Source of the DNA: an uncultured Oscillospiraceae bacterium
GTDB taxonomy: Bacteria; Bacillota; Clostridia; Oscillospirales; Oscillospiraceae
Length of the DNA stretch: 17,880 bases
Direction of reading: 5' to 3'
Assembly: GCA_900762005.1 (NCBI GenBank)
Contig: CAAFEV010000325.1
Span: 1-17,880, forward strand
Shown: positions 7,040-15,481 of the stretch, piece by piece
Layout of the letters: the number at the start of each line of letters is the position of its first letter
How positions within the stretch are numbered: the first letter of the stretch is position 1
Position numbers and translations under genes: made by a program
Notes under the pieces: model-generated
Database searches by the model: none
What the model was told of the DNA's origin: nothing
The model's input: the letters and a program-made list of their open reading frames with translations, nothing else

Positions 7040-8460
7040 AAATTGCCATGGTTGCCTCTGAGGCGGCACCGTTTGTCAAAACGGGCGGTCTGGGAGACGT
7101 GATGCAGGCACTTCCGGCGGAGCTTGCCAAGCTGCGCGGCAATGAGGTTGCCCTGTTTCTGCCCTATTATAAAAAAATTAAGCAAAATCCGGAAATTCCT
7201 GTGGAGGAGGTCGGCTCCTTTTCCATGGAGCTGGCATGGCGCGAGAGCTATGTCGGCATCCTGCGCCTGAAATCACGCAAAAAAAAGCTGCAGGTCTATT
7301 TTATCGACAACGACTATTATTTCGGCGCACGTGGCACGGTCTACGGCGATTTTGACGACGGTGAACGCTTTGCCTTCTTCTCCAAGGCGGTTATGGCGGC
7401 TCTGTATTATCTGGACTTTAAGCCTGATATTCTGCACTGCCACGACTGGCAGAGTGCCATGTCACTGGTCTTTTGCCGCGCCCTGTACGCGCAGTGGTGC
7501 CCACAGACCAAAACCGTCTTTACCATCCACAATGTCGAATACCAGGGCTGGGCGGATTCGGCGTTCTTTGACAGCATTCTGGGCTTGCCCGAGAGCTTCC
7601 GCTGCCGCATGACCTTTGACGGCGCGGTGAATATCATGAAGGGCGCAATCGAAACAGCCGATATCGTCACCACCGTCTCGAAAACCTATGCCGAAGAGCT
7701 GAAGTATCCCTATTTTGCCCACCGTATGGACGGCTCCTTGAGCAACGCATGGGTCTGGGGCATCACAAACGGTATCGACACGCAGGTCTATAACCCCGCT
7801 AGGGACCCCGCCCTCGCAGCAAATTACTCCGCTAAGGACATGAGCGGTAAATGGGAAAATAAGCTTGCCCTGCGTAAGGAGCTGGGGCTGCGCACCGATA
7901 CCGACGCGCCGATTCTGGCAATGGTGACGCGCCTTGCGGGACATAAGGGCATCGATTTGCTCTGCTATATCGCCCAACGCCTGCTGGAGCGCGAAATTCA
8001 ACTGGTCATTGTCGGCACCGGCGAAAAGCAGTATGAATATGCCCTCAGTGCCTTAGCAAAACAGCATCCCGACCGCGTCAGCGTCAATCTCCGCTTTGAC
8101 CCGGCGTTTGCCGCCCGTGTTTATGCGGGTGCGGATTTGTACCTGATGCCGTCAAAATCCGAGCCGTGCGGTTTGTCGCAGCTCATCGCCATGCACTACG
8201 GCACCGTGCCGATTGTCTCGGCAACCGGCGGCTTAAAGGATACCGTCGTGCCCTATGACGGCGAGAACGGCAGAGGCTTTACCTTCCAAAGCTATAATGC
8301 AGACGATTTTCTCGGTGCTATTGACCGTGCGCTCGATTTGTATTATAATCGCCGGGAGGAATTTAACGCCCTTGCCAAGCGCGATATGGAATGCGACTTT
8401 GGCTGGCAGACCCCTGCCGCCGAATATACACTGCTCTATCAGGAGCTGCTGAACAAATAA
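7036..8460 (+). CDS. glgA: Glycogen synthase, ADP-glucose type (GT5)
   Basis: Transfers glucose from ADP-glucose to the non-reducing end of the growing alpha-1,4 glucan. At 474 residues it is the usual bacterial GlgA size. The N-terminal GT5 domain opens with MKIAMVASEAAPFVKTGGL, including the KTGGL substrate loop (Lys15). The C-terminal GT-B lobe has MVTRLAGHKG and the SEPCGLSQL motif with conserved Glu376, then TGGLKDTV. The start codon overlaps the glgD stop by 4 bp, and AAAAGGAGAGG lies just upstream within glgD. glgP follows after 21 bp. Lack of any UDP-glucose pathway gene nearby and the presence of glgC/glgD support ADP-glucose as donor. Confidence 0.97.
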   Translation: MKIAMVASEAAPFVKTGGLGDVMQALPAELAKLRGNEVALFLPYYKKIKQNPEIPVEEVGSFSMELAWRESYVGILRLKSRKKKLQVYFIDNDYYFGARGTVYGDFDDGERFAFFSKAVMAALYYLDFKPDILHCHDWQSAMSLVFCRALYAQWCPQTKTVFTIHNVEYQGWADSAFFDSILGLPESFRCRMTFDGAVNIMKGAIETADIVTTVSKTYAEELKYPYFAHRMDGSLSNAWVWGITNGIDTQVYNPARDPALAANYSAKDMSGKWENKLALRKELGLRTDTDAPILAMVTRLAGHKGIDLLCYIAQRLLEREIQLVIVGTGEKQYEYALSALAKQHPDRVSVNLRFDPAFAARVYAGADLYLMPSKSEPCGLSQLIAMHYGTVPIVSATGGLKDTVVPYDGENGRGFTFQSYNADDFLGAIDRALDLYYNRREEFNALAKRDMECDFGWQTPAAEYTLLYQELLNK

Positions 8461-8481
8461 ACATTATCTTTTGGAGGACCC

Positions 8482-10932
8482 ATGAAAAAGCAAGCACCGA
8501 TGCAAAGCGAAAACGACCCCCGTCTGGAACGGAAGGTAGACCCGATAACTGCCATTAATGATGCCCTGCGCCGTATGTGCGGCTGCGATTTGCACGACGC
8601 AACCGAAAAACAGGTTTACCGCGCACTGTGTACGGTCGTGCGCGAGCTGCTGACCAATAAAAACCGTCTGTTTAATCAGCTCAATAACGACAGCCAGCGC
8701 AAGGAAGTTTATTATATGTCGATGGAGTTTCTCGTCGGCACCAGCCTGCGCAATAATCTGTTTAATCTCGGCATTGAGCCGGAATACCGCGAGGCACTGA
8801 ATAAAGCGGGCTTCGAAATTGACAACCTCTATGCCATGGAGCCGGACGCGGGCCTGGGCAACGGCGGCTTGGGCAGACTTGCCTCCTGCTATATGGACGC
8901 GGCAACCGGCTTGGGCTATCCCGTTACGGGCTTTTCCATCCGCTACGAATTCGGCATCTTCCGTCAGAAAATCGTGGACGGTTGGCAGATGGAATTCCCC
9001 GATGACTGGCTCGAAATGGGCGATGTGTGGCTGCGTCCGCGGGAGGACGATGCCGTTGAGGTCAAATTCGGCGGCGAGGTGCGCGAGTGGATGGACGACA
9101 TGGGACGCTTTAAGGTCGCACAGGTCGGCTATAACTCCGTCATCGCCATGCCGCACGATATGTTCATCTCCGGCTATGAGAGCGAAGCGTCAAACCGCTT
9201 GATTTTATGGAGCGCGAAGCTGCCGAAAAGCTTTGATATGGCTGCCTTCTCCCGCGGCGATTACGTCCGCGCCCTGGAGCGCAACGCGATGGCGGAGACT
9301 ATTTCCAAGGTGCTGTATCCCGCCGACGACCACATTCAGGGTAAGCGTCTGCGTCTCAAGCAGCAGTATCTGCTCGTCTCCGCGTCGCTGCAGGCGATTT
9401 TAAAGCGTCATTTTAAACGCTATCGTACCTTTGATAACCTGCCCGAGAAGGTCAGTATCCACATCAACGATACGCATCCCGCGCTCTGCGTGCCTGAGCT
9501 GATGCGCCTGCTGGTCGATGAGCATGATTATACATGGGAGCAGGCATGGGATATTACCTGCCGCACCCTGTCGTATACAAACCACACTGTTATGAGCGAG
9601 GCTTTGGAGCGTTGGAACACCGAGCTGTTCCGCGAGCAGCTTCCGCGTGTTTACGGCATCTGTGTCGAAATTAACCGCCGCTTGATTGAGAACCTAAGCG
9701 CGGTCTACCCGAACGACTGGGGTAAGATTAACTACATGGCGGTCATTGCCGACAACGAAATCCGTATGGCGAATCTCTGCCTCGCCGCCTGCCATAAGGT
9801 TAATGGTGTCTCCAAGCTCCATACGGACATTCTGCGCAACGGCATTTTCCGCGATTACTGCCAGCTGGATCCCGACCGCTTCTTGAATGTCACTAACGGC
9901 ATTGCCTACCGCCGTTGGCTCTGCCAGTCCAACCCGCTGCTGACAAGCTACCTGCGCGAGCTGATCGGTGATGACTTCCTGCGTGATGCAAAATCACTCG
10001 AAAAACTGATGGAGCACTACGATAAACCGGAGGTTTTAAAGCGTCTGCAAGCCATTAAGCGCAGTAATAAGGAACGTCTTGCCAAGCTGATTGCCGAGCG
10101 CAACGGCATCCGCGTCAGCCCGGACTCGATTTTTGATATTCAGATTAAACGTCTGCATGAGTACAAACGGCAGCTTCTGAACATTCTCCACGTGCTGCAC
10201 CTGTACTGCAAAATTAAGGATAATCCCAACGGCTGCTTTGTGCCGCGCACCTTCGTTTTCGCGGCAAAGGCCTCTGCCGGTTATGTCCGTGCCAAGCAGA
10301 CCATCAGTCTGATTGTCGCCGTGTCGAACTTCATTAACGCCGACCCAGCCGTGCGCGACAAGCTTAAGGTTGTTTTTGTGGAGGATTATAAGGTCTCCCT
10401 TGCGGAGATTATTATCCCAGCCGCTGATATCTCCGAGCAGATTTCGGTTGCCGGAAAGGAAGCGTCCGGCACCGGCAATATGAAGCTGATGATTAACGGC
10501 GCGGTGACGGTGGGCACTCTTGACGGCGCGAACGTCGAAATTCATGAGCAGGTTGGTGAGGACAATATCTTCCTCTTCGGCATGAAAGCCCATGAGGTCG
10601 AGGCACTCTGGCAGCAGGGCTACCATCCCACACAGTACCTCACGCCGGAGCTGCAGCGCGTGCTTGACATTCTGACCAGCGGGGTTCTGGGACAGCGTTA
10701 CGATGATTTGGTCGCCTCTCTGCTTACCAATCGCTTCGGCACGGCAGACCCCTATATGACCATCGCCGACTTTACCGATTATACTCGCGCGCAGGAATGT
10801 GTGTCGCAGACCTATCCCGATGCGCGGAAATTCGGCAATATGTCCCTCGTAAACATTGCCAAGGCAGGTATTTTCTCCTCTGACCGCGCCATTGAGGAGT
10901 ATGCCGGAAATATTTGGATGCTGAAAAAATGA
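8482..10932 (+). CDS. glgP: Glycogen/alpha-glucan phosphorylase (GT35)
   Basis: Degrades glycogen by phosphorolysis, releasing glucose-1-phosphate from the non-reducing ends with pyridoxal phosphate as cofactor. The 816-residue length is typical of bacterial members. Family landmarks are YYMSMEFLVG near the N-terminus, GLGNGGLGRLASCYMD, the segment IQIKRLHEYKRQLLN, and EASGTGNMKLMINGA with the pyridoxal-phosphate Lys668. The start at 8482 has TTGGAGG (8471-8477) 4 bp upstream. The TGA stop overlaps the next gene's ATG (ATGA, 10929-10932). Placing a phosphorylase in the same transcript as the synthetic enzymes matches Bacillus-type glgBCDAP clusters. Maltodextrin preference cannot be excluded from sequence alone. 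Confidence 0.96.
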   Translation: MKKQAPMQSENDPRLERKVDPITAINDALRRMCGCDLHDATEKQVYRALCTVVRELLTNKNRLFNQLNNDSQRKEVYYMSMEFLVGTSLRNNLFNLGIEPEYREALNKAGFEIDNLYAMEPDAGLGNGGLGRLASCYMDAATGLGYPVTGFSIRYEFGIFRQKIVDGWQMEFPDDWLEMGDVWLRPREDDAVEVKFGGEVREWMDDMGRFKVAQVGYNSVIAMPHDMFISGYESEASNRLILWSAKLPKSFDMAAFSRGDYVRALERNAMAETISKVLYPADDHIQGKRLRLKQQYLLVSASLQAILKRHFKRYRTFDNLPEKVSIHINDTHPALCVPELMRLLVDEHDYTWEQAWDITCRTLSYTNHTVMSEALERWNTELFREQLPRVYGICVEINRRLIENLSAVYPNDWGKINYMAVIADNEIRMANLCLAACHKVNGVSKLHTDILRNGIFRDYCQLDPDRFLNVTNGIAYRRWLCQSNPLLTSYLRELIGDDFLRDAKSLEKLMEHYDKPEVLKRLQAIKRSNKERLAKLIAERNGIRVSPDSIFDIQIKRLHEYKRQLLNILHVLHLYCKIKDNPNGCFVPRTFVFAAKASAGYVRAKQTISLIVAVSNFINADPAVRDKLKVVFVEDYKVSLAEIIIPAADISEQISVAGKEASGTGNMKLMINGAVTVGTLDGANVEIHEQVGEDNIFLFGMKAHEVEALWQQGYHPTQYLTPELQRVLDILTSGVLGQRYDDLVASLLTNRFGTADPYMTIADFTDYTRAQECVSQTYPDARKFGNMSLVNIAKAGIFSSDRAIEEYAGNIWMLKK

Positions 10933-12767
10933 GAATTCTGTATGATAGCAGACAGCAGGAATACAAAACCCCGTTCGGCGTTGTCCGGGCGGGGCAATCC
11001 TGCATTCTGCACATCGATATTCCCACAGCCTGCGGAGCCTGCGGCGTGCTGCTGATGCTTGAGGACTGTGACGGGCGGCTGTTGCGCGAAATTCCCTTTG
11101 AAAAACAGACGGAAAACGGCGGCTATACACGCTGGCACTGCAGCTTTGCCGTTGATTGCGGGCTCTATTTCTACTATTTTGTGATTGACAAGGCAACCGA
11201 TGCTTTTCGCCTGTTCCGTCAGGGCAGTCAGACAAACATCGAAGCGGGCGACAAGTGGCAACTGAGTTGCATTCCCGCCGACTTTACCGTGCCCGATTTC
11301 TATCGCGGCGCGGTGATGTATCAGATTATGCCCGACCGCTTTTACAAGGCGGGGGAGTGCGATTTGTCCGAAAAACTCCGCCCGTTTACCGTCCACGCGG
11401 GTGCGGACGAGGAGCCGTCCTTCACTGCCGATGCCGAGGGCAACTGGTGCAATGATTTTTTCGGCGGTAATCTGAACGGTATCCGCGAAAAGCTGCCCTA
11501 TTTACAGGAGTTGGGTGTGCAGGTGCTCTACCTCAATCCGATTTTCATGGCGTTCACGAACCACCGTTATGATACTGCGGATTACAAGCGCGTAGACCCG
11601 ATGCTCGGCACCAAGGAGGACTTCGCCGCCCTGTGCGATGATGCCCACCGCATGGGAATGCGTGTAATTCTGGATTGCGCCTTTTCCCATACGGGCAGCA
11701 ACAGCATCTACTTCGATGCCAAGCATGTGTTCGGCGGCGGCGCGGTCAGTGACCCGGACTCTCCCTACCGCGAATGGTATCGCTTTTCCGACTATCCGCA
11801 TAAATATGAGAGCTGGTGGGGGATGCCCACGCTGCCCTGCGTCGAGGAGCTGAAAGAAAGTTATGTAAACTACATCATTGAAGCCCCCGACTCTGTCGTG
11901 GCGCAGTGGCTTGCCCTCGGTGCCGACGGTTACCGGCTTGATGTGGTCGATGAATTGCCGGATGAATTTGTCCTGCTGCTGAAAAAACGCATCCGTGCGC
12001 TGTCGCCTGAGGCGATTTTGATCGGAGAGGTCTGGGAGGATGCGTCGAACAAGCGTGCTTATGACGTTTCGCGGCGATACTTCGTCGATGCGGAGCTGGA
12101 CAGCGTTATGAACTACCCGTGGCGTAAGGCAATTCTGGATTACAGCACGGGCAAAGATGACGGCACTGCACTCGGCGAAGCAATTATGAGCCTTGCCGAG
12201 AACTATCCGCCCGAGGTGCTTGCCTGCGTGATGAACTGCCTCGGCTCGCACGATACGCCCCGCCTGCTGACCGCGCTGGGCGACGGGTTCCACGGCACAA
12301 GGGAAGAGGAGTCCCGCCGCCGCATGAGCACCGCGCAGCGCGACGACGCGGTGCAGCGGTCGCTCACGGCAGCGTTTTTGCAATTCACGCTGCCCGGTAT
12401 GCCGAGCATCTACTACGGCGATGAAGCCGGTATGGAGGGCTTTTCCGACCCGTTCTGCCGCCGCTGTTATCCGTGGGGACGGGAGGACAGAGATTTGCAG
12501 AGCTACTACCGCGAGCTGGCGAAGCTCAAGCGCGACACGCCTGCGCTGCGCAGCGGTCAGGTGCTTGTTTTGCAGGCAGGGCAGGGGAGAATCTGCTTCC
12601 GCCGTACCTCCGAAGCCCAGACTGCGCAGATTTATGTAAACCAATCGATGAAGCCGTGGCTTCTGCCCGACGAGGGTCTGCTGCGCTTCGGCAGCCGTAT
12701 TTACTTTAACGATGGCCACGCCGCGCTCCAACCCGGCGGCTTCTGTGCCGTCGTGCAAAAACGCTGA
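10929..12767 (+). CDS. GH13 alpha-glucan hydrolase (neopullulanase/maltogenic amylase-like)
   Basis: A 612-residue cytoplasmic GH13 enzyme with no signal peptide. An N-terminal beta-sandwich (about 1-125) precedes the catalytic barrel, which begins at about 135 (YRGAVMYQIMPDRFY). Conserved regions are DCAFSHTG, MPTLP, GYRLDVVDE with nucleophile Asp338, LIGEVWED with acid Glu367, and GSHDTPR with Asp442; a small C-terminal beta domain ends the chain. The architecture is that of the cyclomaltodextrinase/neopullulanase/maltogenic amylase group, which cleaves short or branched alpha-glucans. Exact specificity, including debranching, cannot be settled here. The ATG at 10929 overlaps the glgP stop by 4 bp; an upstream TTG at 10914 is less likely. 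As last gene of the operon it probably clears branched residues left by GlgP. The N-domain is cysteine-rich (C25, C35, C38, C47). Confidence 0.93.
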   Translation: MRILYDSRQQEYKTPFGVVRAGQSCILHIDIPTACGACGVLLMLEDCDGRLLREIPFEKQTENGGYTRWHCSFAVDCGLYFYYFVIDKATDAFRLFRQGSQTNIEAGDKWQLSCIPADFTVPDFYRGAVMYQIMPDRFYKAGECDLSEKLRPFTVHAGADEEPSFTADAEGNWCNDFFGGNLNGIREKLPYLQELGVQVLYLNPIFMAFTNHRYDTADYKRVDPMLGTKEDFAALCDDAHRMGMRVILDCAFSHTGSNSIYFDAKHVFGGGAVSDPDSPYREWYRFSDYPHKYESWWGMPTLPCVEELKESYVNYIIEAPDSVVAQWLALGADGYRLDVVDELPDEFVLLLKKRIRALSPEAILIGEVWEDASNKRAYDVSRRYFVDAELDSVMNYPWRKAILDYSTGKDDGTALGEAIMSLAENYPPEVLACVMNCLGSHDTPRLLTALGDGFHGTREEESRRRMSTAQRDDAVQRSLTAAFLQFTLPGMPSIYYGDEAGMEGFSDPFCRRCYPWGREDRDLQSYYRELAKLKRDTPALRSGQVLVLQAGQGRICFRRTSEAQTAQIYVNQSMKPWLLPDEGLLRFGSRIYFNDGHAALQPGGFCAVVQKR

Positions 12768-12779
12768 CGCACGCTTTTT
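12752..12779 (+). terminator. Weak candidate terminator at the end of the glycogen operon
   Basis: CGTGC (12752-12756) pairs with GCACG (12769-12773) around a 12-nt loop and is followed by TTTTT (12775-12779). The stem is only 5 bp and overlaps the GH13 stop codon, so this is weaker than the other terminators in the window. Confidence 0.35.
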
Positions 12780-12814
12780 CACGTCGCCGCATATATCATT
12801 TCATAGAAAAACAG

Positions 12815-12832
12815 GGGAGAGAACCGTCTCCC
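12815..12832. other. Hairpin in the gap between the glycogen operon and the M3 peptidase
   Basis: GGGAGA (12815-12820) and TCTCCC (12827-12832) form a 6-bp stem with a 6-nt loop. On the + strand no T-run follows. Read on the - strand, the stem is followed after 3 bases by TTTTT, which resembles a terminator in that direction, though no - strand gene is seen. The rest of the 182-bp gap (12768-12949) shows nothing else convincing, and no clear promoter for the peptidase. Confidence 0.35.
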
Positions 12833-12949
12833 GCATTTACAGAGAATGAGCAATATGACAGCGCACTTTTTACCGAAGGAACGCTGCACAAAAGAAACCG
12901 TTGTGATAGTACTACATAAAGTGTGAAACAAATGAAAGGAACCGATACC

Positions 12950-14641
12950 ATGAAATTTTCCGAAATGCCCTACAAACGCCCGGATATTGAGGCAGTGAAA
13001 GCAAAGCTCACGGAAATTGCCGCGCGCATCACCAACGCAAAAACCGTGCAGGAGCAGATTGACGCCTATGAGGAATCCGTCTGCATCAACACAGAGGTCG
13101 GGACACTCGGCTCGATTGCCTATGTCCGCAATACCATCAATACGAAGGACGAATTCTACGACAAGGAGCGCGAGTTCTTCGACGAAGTCGGACCGGAGTG
13201 CGAGGAAGCCGCCCATAAGGTCGGAGAGGCAATGCTCTTTTCAAAATTTCGCCCGGAATTGGAGGCGCATTATGGCAGCCTGCTGTTCAAGAACATGGAG
13301 ATTTCAAATCGCAGCTTTGCGCCGGAGCTTGTGCCGCTTATGCAGGAGGCGAGCAAGCTGGAAGCGCGCTATCAGAAGCTCTACGCCGGCTTGACCGTGA
13401 CCTTTGACGGGCAGGAGATGCCGCTGCCGATGCTCGGAAAGTATAAGGAAAGCCCCGACCGCGCTCTGCGCCGCGCCGCCTATGAAGCAGAGGGCAAGGC
13501 TTTTGACGCGCACCGCGAGGAGCTTGACGAGATTTTCGACAAGCTCGTCAAAAACCGCAACGCGCAAGGCAGACTGCTCGGCTATGACAACTATATTCAG
13601 CTCGGCTATGACCGTCTGGGCAGAAACTGCTACGGCGCGGCGGAGTTAAAGTCCTTCCGTGAGCAGATTGCGCGGGATTTGGTTCCGATTATCGCCAAGG
13701 TCAAGGCGGCGCAGCAGAAGCGCATCGGCGTGGAGCAGCTGTGCATTTTTGACGATCGGTTCCGCTTCTCCGACGGCAACGCGAAGCCGGAGGGCACTGC
13801 GGAGGAGATTCTGGCGGCGGGCAAGGCGATGTATCAGGCACTCAGCCCCGAGACTAAGACCTTCATTGAGGAGATGTTTGACGGCGATTTGTTTGACGTT
13901 CTCTCCCGCGAGGGCAAGGCACCGGGCGGCTACTGCACGATGTTCCCTGCGTATAAGCTGCCGTTTATCTTCTCCAACTTTAACGGGACCTCCGACGATG
14001 TGGATGTTCTGACCCACGAGGCGGGACACGCTTTCGCGTTCTACCGCGGTCTGCATAACCCGGACATCCACCCGGAGATGCTCCAGCCGACGATTGAGGC
14101 GTGCGAATGTCACTCCATGAGCATGGAATTCCTGACGCAGGACTTTCATCAGAACTTCTTCGGCAAGAATACCGCGAAGTATGAGCTTGCCCACTGCGAG
14201 GAAAGCCTTGATTTCATTCCCTACGGCTGCATGATTGACGAATTCCAGCATCTGATGTACGAAAACGAGAGCCTCACGCCCGACGGACGCCATGCAGCAT
14301 GGGAGCGGCTGGAGAAGAAGTACCGCCCGTGGCTGAGCATGGACAATCTGCCCTTCTATGGCCGTTATGCCCACTGGCAGTGGAAGCTGCACGTCTACCT
14401 GCATCCGCTGTACTACATCGATTATTGCATGGCGCAGACCATTGCCTTCCAGCTCTGGACGCTCTCCATGAAGGACCGCAAGGCGGCATGGGAGAAGTAT
14501 CTCGCCTTTGTCGACGCCGGCGGCACGAAAACCTTTGACGAGCTCTGCCACGATGCCGGTCTGAAGGTACCGTATGAGGACGGCGTCATCCGCGAAATCG
14601 GCAGCGGCATCAGAGAATGGCTGGAAAATAATTCAATTTAA
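12950..14641 (+). CDS. M3-family oligoendopeptidase (zinc metallopeptidase)
   Basis: A 563-residue cytoplasmic metallopeptidase that cleaves short peptides. The zinc site is plain: HEAGH with His356, Glu357 and His360, then the third ligand Glu386 in ECHSMSME, matching the spacing ExxSxxxE of the M3 family. The C-terminal segment YYIDYCMAQTIAFQLW is typical of the M3 oligoendopeptidase branch related to but distinct from classical PepF. There is no signal peptide. The start at 12950 is preferred because AAAGGA (12935-12940) sits 9 bp upstream; the GTG at 12923 would place that ribosome site inside the coding region. It lies 182 bp after the glycogen operon and is probably transcribed separately. 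The peptide-binding lipoprotein gene downstream suggests use of imported peptides, which is inference. Confidence 0.95.
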   Translation: MKFSEMPYKRPDIEAVKAKLTEIAARITNAKTVQEQIDAYEESVCINTEVGTLGSIAYVRNTINTKDEFYDKEREFFDEVGPECEEAAHKVGEAMLFSKFRPELEAHYGSLLFKNMEISNRSFAPELVPLMQEASKLEARYQKLYAGLTVTFDGQEMPLPMLGKYKESPDRALRRAAYEAEGKAFDAHREELDEIFDKLVKNRNAQGRLLGYDNYIQLGYDRLGRNCYGAAELKSFREQIARDLVPIIAKVKAAQQKRIGVEQLCIFDDRFRFSDGNAKPEGTAEEILAAGKAMYQALSPETKTFIEEMFDGDLFDVLSREGKAPGGYCTMFPAYKLPFIFSNFNGTSDDVDVLTHEAGHAFAFYRGLHNPDIHPEMLQPTIEACECHSMSMEFLTQDFHQNFFGKNTAKYELAHCEESLDFIPYGCMIDEFQHLMYENESLTPDGRHAAWERLEKKYRPWLSMDNLPFYGRYAHWQWKLHVYLHPLYYIDYCMAQTIAFQLWTLSMKDRKAAWEKYLAFVDAGGTKTFDELCHDAGLKVPYEDGVIREIGSGIREWLENNSI

Positions 14642-14697
14642 AGTCCAAAAGTACCACATTCCGGCAGCCGTCTTGTGAATAATTCATGAAAATGCAT

Positions 14698-14749
14698 AAA
14701 AAATACAAGTTTGGCTATGAAAAACAACAAGAAAACAAAAAAATACAAG
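14698..14749 (+). repeat. Direct repeat in an A-rich region upstream of a promoter
   Basis: AAAAAATACAAG occurs at 14698-14709 and again at 14738-14749, 40 bp apart, about four helical turns. The stretch 14690-14765 is rich in A-tracts and lies just upstream of the -35 box at 14767. It could be a regulator site or an upstream activating AT-rich element; chance in A-rich sequence is also possible. Confidence 0.4.
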
Positions 14750-14766
14750 ACAATGCAAATTTTTTG

Positions 14767-14795
14767 TTGATTTTACGGATTAATTGTGCTATAGT
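14767..14795 (+). promoter_or_regulatory. Sigma-A-type promoter for the membrane protein and peptide-binding protein
   Basis: TTGATT (14767-14772) and TATAGT (14790-14795) are spaced exactly 17 bp. Transcription would begin near 14802, leaving a leader of about 37 nt before the GTG start at 14839. A-rich DNA directly upstream could act as an UP element. Confidence 0.75.
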
Positions 14796-14838
14796 ATCGT
14801 AGAGTATTGGATGATTTTATAGCTTCGGTGGTGAGCGT

Positions 14839-15459
14839 GTGCTGCGCAAAAAATATACGCGGGATTATGACATCGAAACCTCACTCGGCAGAAACGGCAG
14901 AATGCAGGAAAACGTGACCTACATCGGCACATATTTTTCCTTTGCCGCAGAGCGCGGTGCCGTGCGGCGCGCAGGAATCCGCCTGAGTGCGCTGACCGCG
15001 CTCTCGTCGCTGGTGGTGCTGCTGCCGCTGCTGTTTCACAGCGACTATCTGCAACAGTATTATACCGCTGTGCCCACGTTGCTGTGTGTCATTCCGCTCT
15101 ATATGCTCTGGGCGGGCATCTACCGCGTCTTTACCGCAGGCGAGCGCGTCACGCATGAGCACCGCGATAAAATTGCGAACCGCATTCCCGAAGGTGCGCT
15201 GATTTTCGCAGTCCTTTCGGCGTTGTGTGTTATCGGCACGATACTATATTATATGATGGCAAGGACCATGCACACGACAGATTACATCTGTGCTTTCGCC
15301 GCCGCTTTCCGCGCTGCTGCCGCAGTTCCGATCTTTCTCATGCGAAGGGCTTTCGCCATGAACGAGCTTTCGAGCACCGTTGCACCCGAGAAAAATCACC
15401 TGCGCTCCGCCGAGGAGACAGCCAATCCGGATTCTTCCCGTGTTGACACGGAGGAATAA
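14839..15459 (+). CDS. Unrecognised membrane protein with four predicted helices
   Basis: I do not recognise this 206-residue protein. It has a basic, hydrophilic N-terminus (1-45), four hydrophobic stretches at about 48-67, 76-98, 119-140 and 148-166, and an acidic-polar tail (170-206). Each end of the helix set is flanked by Arg/Lys (VRRAG, MRRAF). No enzymatic motif is visible. The start is GTG 14839: an in-frame TGA at 14812 and no other usual start between fix it, and GGTGGTGA (14827-14834) can pair with the 16S rRNA end. ATG at codon 22 is a weaker alternative. It begins 37 nt after the inferred transcription start and ends 22 bp before the peptide-binding lipoprotein, so the two are probably co-transcribed; an accessory role in transport is only a guess. 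Confidence 0.75.
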   Translation: MLRKKYTRDYDIETSLGRNGRMQENVTYIGTYFSFAAERGAVRRAGIRLSALTALSSLVVLLPLLFHSDYLQQYYTAVPTLLCVIPLYMLWAGIYRVFTAGERVTHEHRDKIANRIPEGALIFAVLSALCVIGTILYYMMARTMHTTDYICAFAAAFRAAAAVPIFLMRRAFAMNELSSTVAPEKNHLRSAEETANPDSSRVDTEE

Positions 15460-15481
15460 ATTTATTTATGGAGGATAAAAA

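Noticed and set aside
5924..7069. A 381-codon - strand open frame opposite glgD
   Set aside because: It covers almost exactly the glgD coding region, has no family signature and no promoter, and the + strand product is a clear GlgC paralogue.
10036..11235. A 399-codon - strand open frame spanning the glgP/GH13 junction
   Set aside because: Shadow of two overlapping real genes; no start signal or motif of its own.
11502..12782. A 426-codon - strand open frame opposite the GH13 gene
   Set aside because: The + strand encodes all four GH13 conserved regions there. The antisense translation is Arg/His/Val-rich and unrecognisable.
12846..12926. A 26-codon + strand open frame before the M3 peptidase gene
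   Set aside because: No ribosome site at a usable distance and no recognisable content; it is as short as expected by chance.
13646..14551. A 301-codon - strand open frame opposite the M3 peptidase
   Set aside because: The zinc-site motif and length of the + strand peptidase explain this region; the antisense frame shows no family features.
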